A stretch of 6,473 bases of DNA from JBEICQ01 sp040383885 (lineage in GTDB: Bacteria > Bacteroidota > Bacteroidia > UBA4408): positions 1 through 6,473 of the forward strand of contig JBEICQ010000129.1 of NCBI GenBank assembly GCA_040383885.1, written 5' to 3'. Of the stretch, positions 5,184 through 6,473 are shown piece after piece (positions within the stretch are counted from its first letter, which is position 1; each line of letters opens with the position of its first letter). The position numbers and the translations under genes were made by a program. The notes beneath the pieces were generated by a model. The model had not been told where the DNA came from. It searched no databases and saw only the letters and a program-made list of their open reading frames with translations.

Positions 5184-6341
5184 ATGAAAAAGCATTTTCA
5201 TCAAAACTTCCGGACTTTAGCAGCCATCTGTTTATCCCTTTTCATTTCTGTTGCATCAGCACAGGCACCCGAAAAAATAAGTTACCAGGCTGTTGTTCGT
5301 AACAGCAATAATAGCATTGTATCAAATCAGGCGGTAGGCTTACGGGTGAGCATCCTTCAGGGGAATCCAAACGGGAATGCAGTTTTTGTTGAAACGCATG
5401 TTGCTGCCACAGATGCCAATGGCCTGGTAAGCATTGAGATTGGTGGTGGCAACCCAGTGTCATGGAGTATTGCCAACATCAACTGGGACAACGGTCCTTT
5501 CTTTATCAAGACAGAAACCGATCCTAACGGAGGAGACAATTACACCATCGTTAGCACACAAAAATTACTGAGCGTTCCGTATGCACTGCATGCAAAAAAC
5601 ATCAGCACCATGATTTCAACATCAGGAGATACGCTTTTCATCGGCAATCAGCATATGATTATTCCCGGTATTTCGGCTGCCAACAACAACCTGGGTGTAC
5701 ATTCATGCGGGGCAGACAGCATCCATAATCCTACGCTTACCTATGGAAGCCTGACCGACCAGGACGGAAATATTTACAAAACCATTGTGATAGGCACGCA
5801 GGAATGGATGGCAGAAAACCTCAAAGTGGCTTATTACCGAAACGGAGATCCCATACCGGAGGTAACTGACAATATGCAATGGGAAATTAACTATTCAGGT
5901 GCCTATTGCTTCATGAACAATGACAGTGCCTCTTCTGAATGTCCGTATGGCAGACTATATAATTGGTATGCTGCTGTTGATCCCCGCGGTATTTGTCCAA
6001 CAGGCTGGCATGTTCCGAATGATGCAGAATGGACATTACTGGAAAACTACCTTGGTGGAAGTGCCTATGCCGGTGGTAAATTAAAAAGCACTGATCACCA
6101 GTATTGGGCAGTTCCCAACTTTGCGGATAACAGCACAGGTTTCTCTGCTGTTCCCAGTTCAAGACGCTCAGAGGCACAAGGCTTTTTCTACCCTTTTGGA
6201 GGAGAAGCCTACTTCTGGACCAGCACCGAAACAAATTTGTACTTTGCATTAAACAGAGCCCTCTCTTTTTCTCAGGTACTGGTATACAGATTTAACTACA
6301 GCAAAACCAACGGACACTCAATACGCTGTTTAAGGGATTGA
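5184..6341 (+). CDS. Secreted two-domain protein with C-terminal FISUMP domain
   Basis: 385 aa from the ATG at 5184. A signal peptide covers 1-26 (basic MKKHFHQNFR, hydrophobic core, Ala24-Ser-Ala26 cleavage before Gln27). The N-terminal domain (about 28-138) starts APEKISYQAVVRNSNN, contains ATDANGLVSIEIGGGNP (75-91) and ends LLSVPYALHAKN; this module is common at the front of Bacteroidota secreted proteins. A linker (140-187) leads to a FISUMP domain (Fibrobacter succinogenes major paralogous domain) at about 188-383, shown by DQDGNIYKTIVIGTQEWMAE (192-211), YGRLYNWYAA (255-264), GICPTGWHVPNDAEW (269-283), TGFSAVP (318-324), YFWTSTE (343-349) and HSIRCLRD (378-385). FISUMP domains are extracellular and of unknown, probably binding or surface-structural, function. 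No T9SS sorting domain follows, so the export route beyond the periplasm is unclear. The longer frame from a TTG at 5049 was rejected because it would place 45 residues before an excellent signal peptide. Confidence 0.9.
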   Translation: MKKHFHQNFRTLAAICLSLFISVASAQAPEKISYQAVVRNSNNSIVSNQAVGLRVSILQGNPNGNAVFVETHVAATDANGLVSIEIGGGNPVSWSIANINWDNGPFFIKTETDPNGGDNYTIVSTQKLLSVPYALHAKNISTMISTSGDTLFIGNQHMIIPGISAANNNLGVHSCGADSIHNPTLTYGSLTDQDGNIYKTIVIGTQEWMAENLKVAYYRNGDPIPEVTDNMQWEINYSGAYCFMNNDSASSECPYGRLYNWYAAVDPRGICPTGWHVPNDAEWTLLENYLGGSAYAGGKLKSTDHQYWAVPNFADNSTGFSAVPSSRRSEAQGFFYPFGGEAYFWTSTETNLYFALNRALSFSQVLVYRFNYSKTNGHSIRCLRD

Positions 6342-6345
6342 TCGC

Positions 6346-6360
6346 CATGAAATATTCATG
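6346..6360 (+). repeat. Small hairpin just after the FISUMP gene
   Basis: CATGAA (6346-6351) and TTCATG (6355-6360) form a perfect six-pair stem with an ATA loop, starting five bases after the stop at 6341. No T-run follows, so it is not a standard intrinsic terminator; it may only protect the 3' end of the message. Confidence 0.3.
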
Positions 6361-6473
6361 CATGACAATTCTATTAAATTACACCACGCAACATAAGGTG
6401 TTTTCTCCTTGAAAAGGGACTGCTTCTGCCGACTCGTGTCCCGGAAGATGTGACACATTGTAGATGGTATGTA

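Noticed and set aside
5911..6249. 112-codon open frame on the minus strand
   Set aside because: It lies wholly inside the FISUMP coding region, has no recognisable domain, and the + strand frame is clearly the coding one.
6347..6412. 21-codon open frame after the FISUMP gene
   Set aside because: It overlaps the small hairpin, has no ribosome-binding sequence and no recognisable product.
6436..6456. GTGTC/GACAC stem near the right edge
   Set aside because: The stem is five pairs with an eleven-base loop and no supporting context; the sequence beyond the window is not visible.
1..6473. CRISPR arrays, tRNA or rRNA genes, insertion sequences, phage or toxin-antitoxin genes
   Set aside because: I found no regularly spaced repeats, no tRNA-like cloverleaf and no transposase or integrase motifs in the window.

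Overview
The window looks like chromosomal DNA of a Bacteroidota bacterium, probably an environmental member of the Chitinophagales/Sphingobacteriales type. The evidence is a type IX secretion (T9SS) type A C-terminal sorting domain on the first gene, a FISUMP domain on the last, lipoprotein signals of the form Cys-Lys-Lys-Lys, two matches to the Bacteroidota -7 promoter element TAnnTTTG, and an almost complete lack of Shine-Dalgarno sequences before the genes. No organism can be named from the sequence alone.

Layout: six genes, all on the + strand. (1) 4-1161, a secreted alpha/beta-hydrolase esterase (PHB depolymerase/LpqC type) with a T9SS tail. (2) A 388-base gene-free gap holding a possible minus-strand terminator. 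(3) 1550-2107, a five-helix membrane protein that I place in the DUF6512 family. (4) A gap with a perfect palindrome and a clear rho-independent terminator at 2201-2223. (5) 2285-3019, a lipoprotein with a carboxypeptidase-regulatory-like beta domain, followed by up to three hairpins. (6) 3274-3858, an unrecognised lipoprotein. (7) 3909-4991, a DsbA/SpxH(YjbH)-like thioredoxin-fold protein, only 50 bases after the previous gene. (8) 5184-6341, a secreted two-domain protein ending in a FISUMP domain. The last 132 bases hold only a small hairpin.

All six products look membrane-bound or exported, so the region is mostly cell-envelope and secretome functions rather than one pathway. Terminator-like hairpins suggest the first three genes are separate transcription units. 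Only 3274-3858 and 3909-4991 are close enough to suggest an operon.

The most interesting locus is the DsbA/SpxH-like gene. Its reading frame starts with a convincing export signal. It also has an internal ATG at 4062, just after the best Shine-Dalgarno-like sequence noticed in the window. Starting there would give a cytosolic protein of the usual length for this family. Its C-terminal tail reads like a small winged helix, which fits a cytosolic protein better than an exported one. Where it acts, or whether one gene makes two forms, is a real open question.
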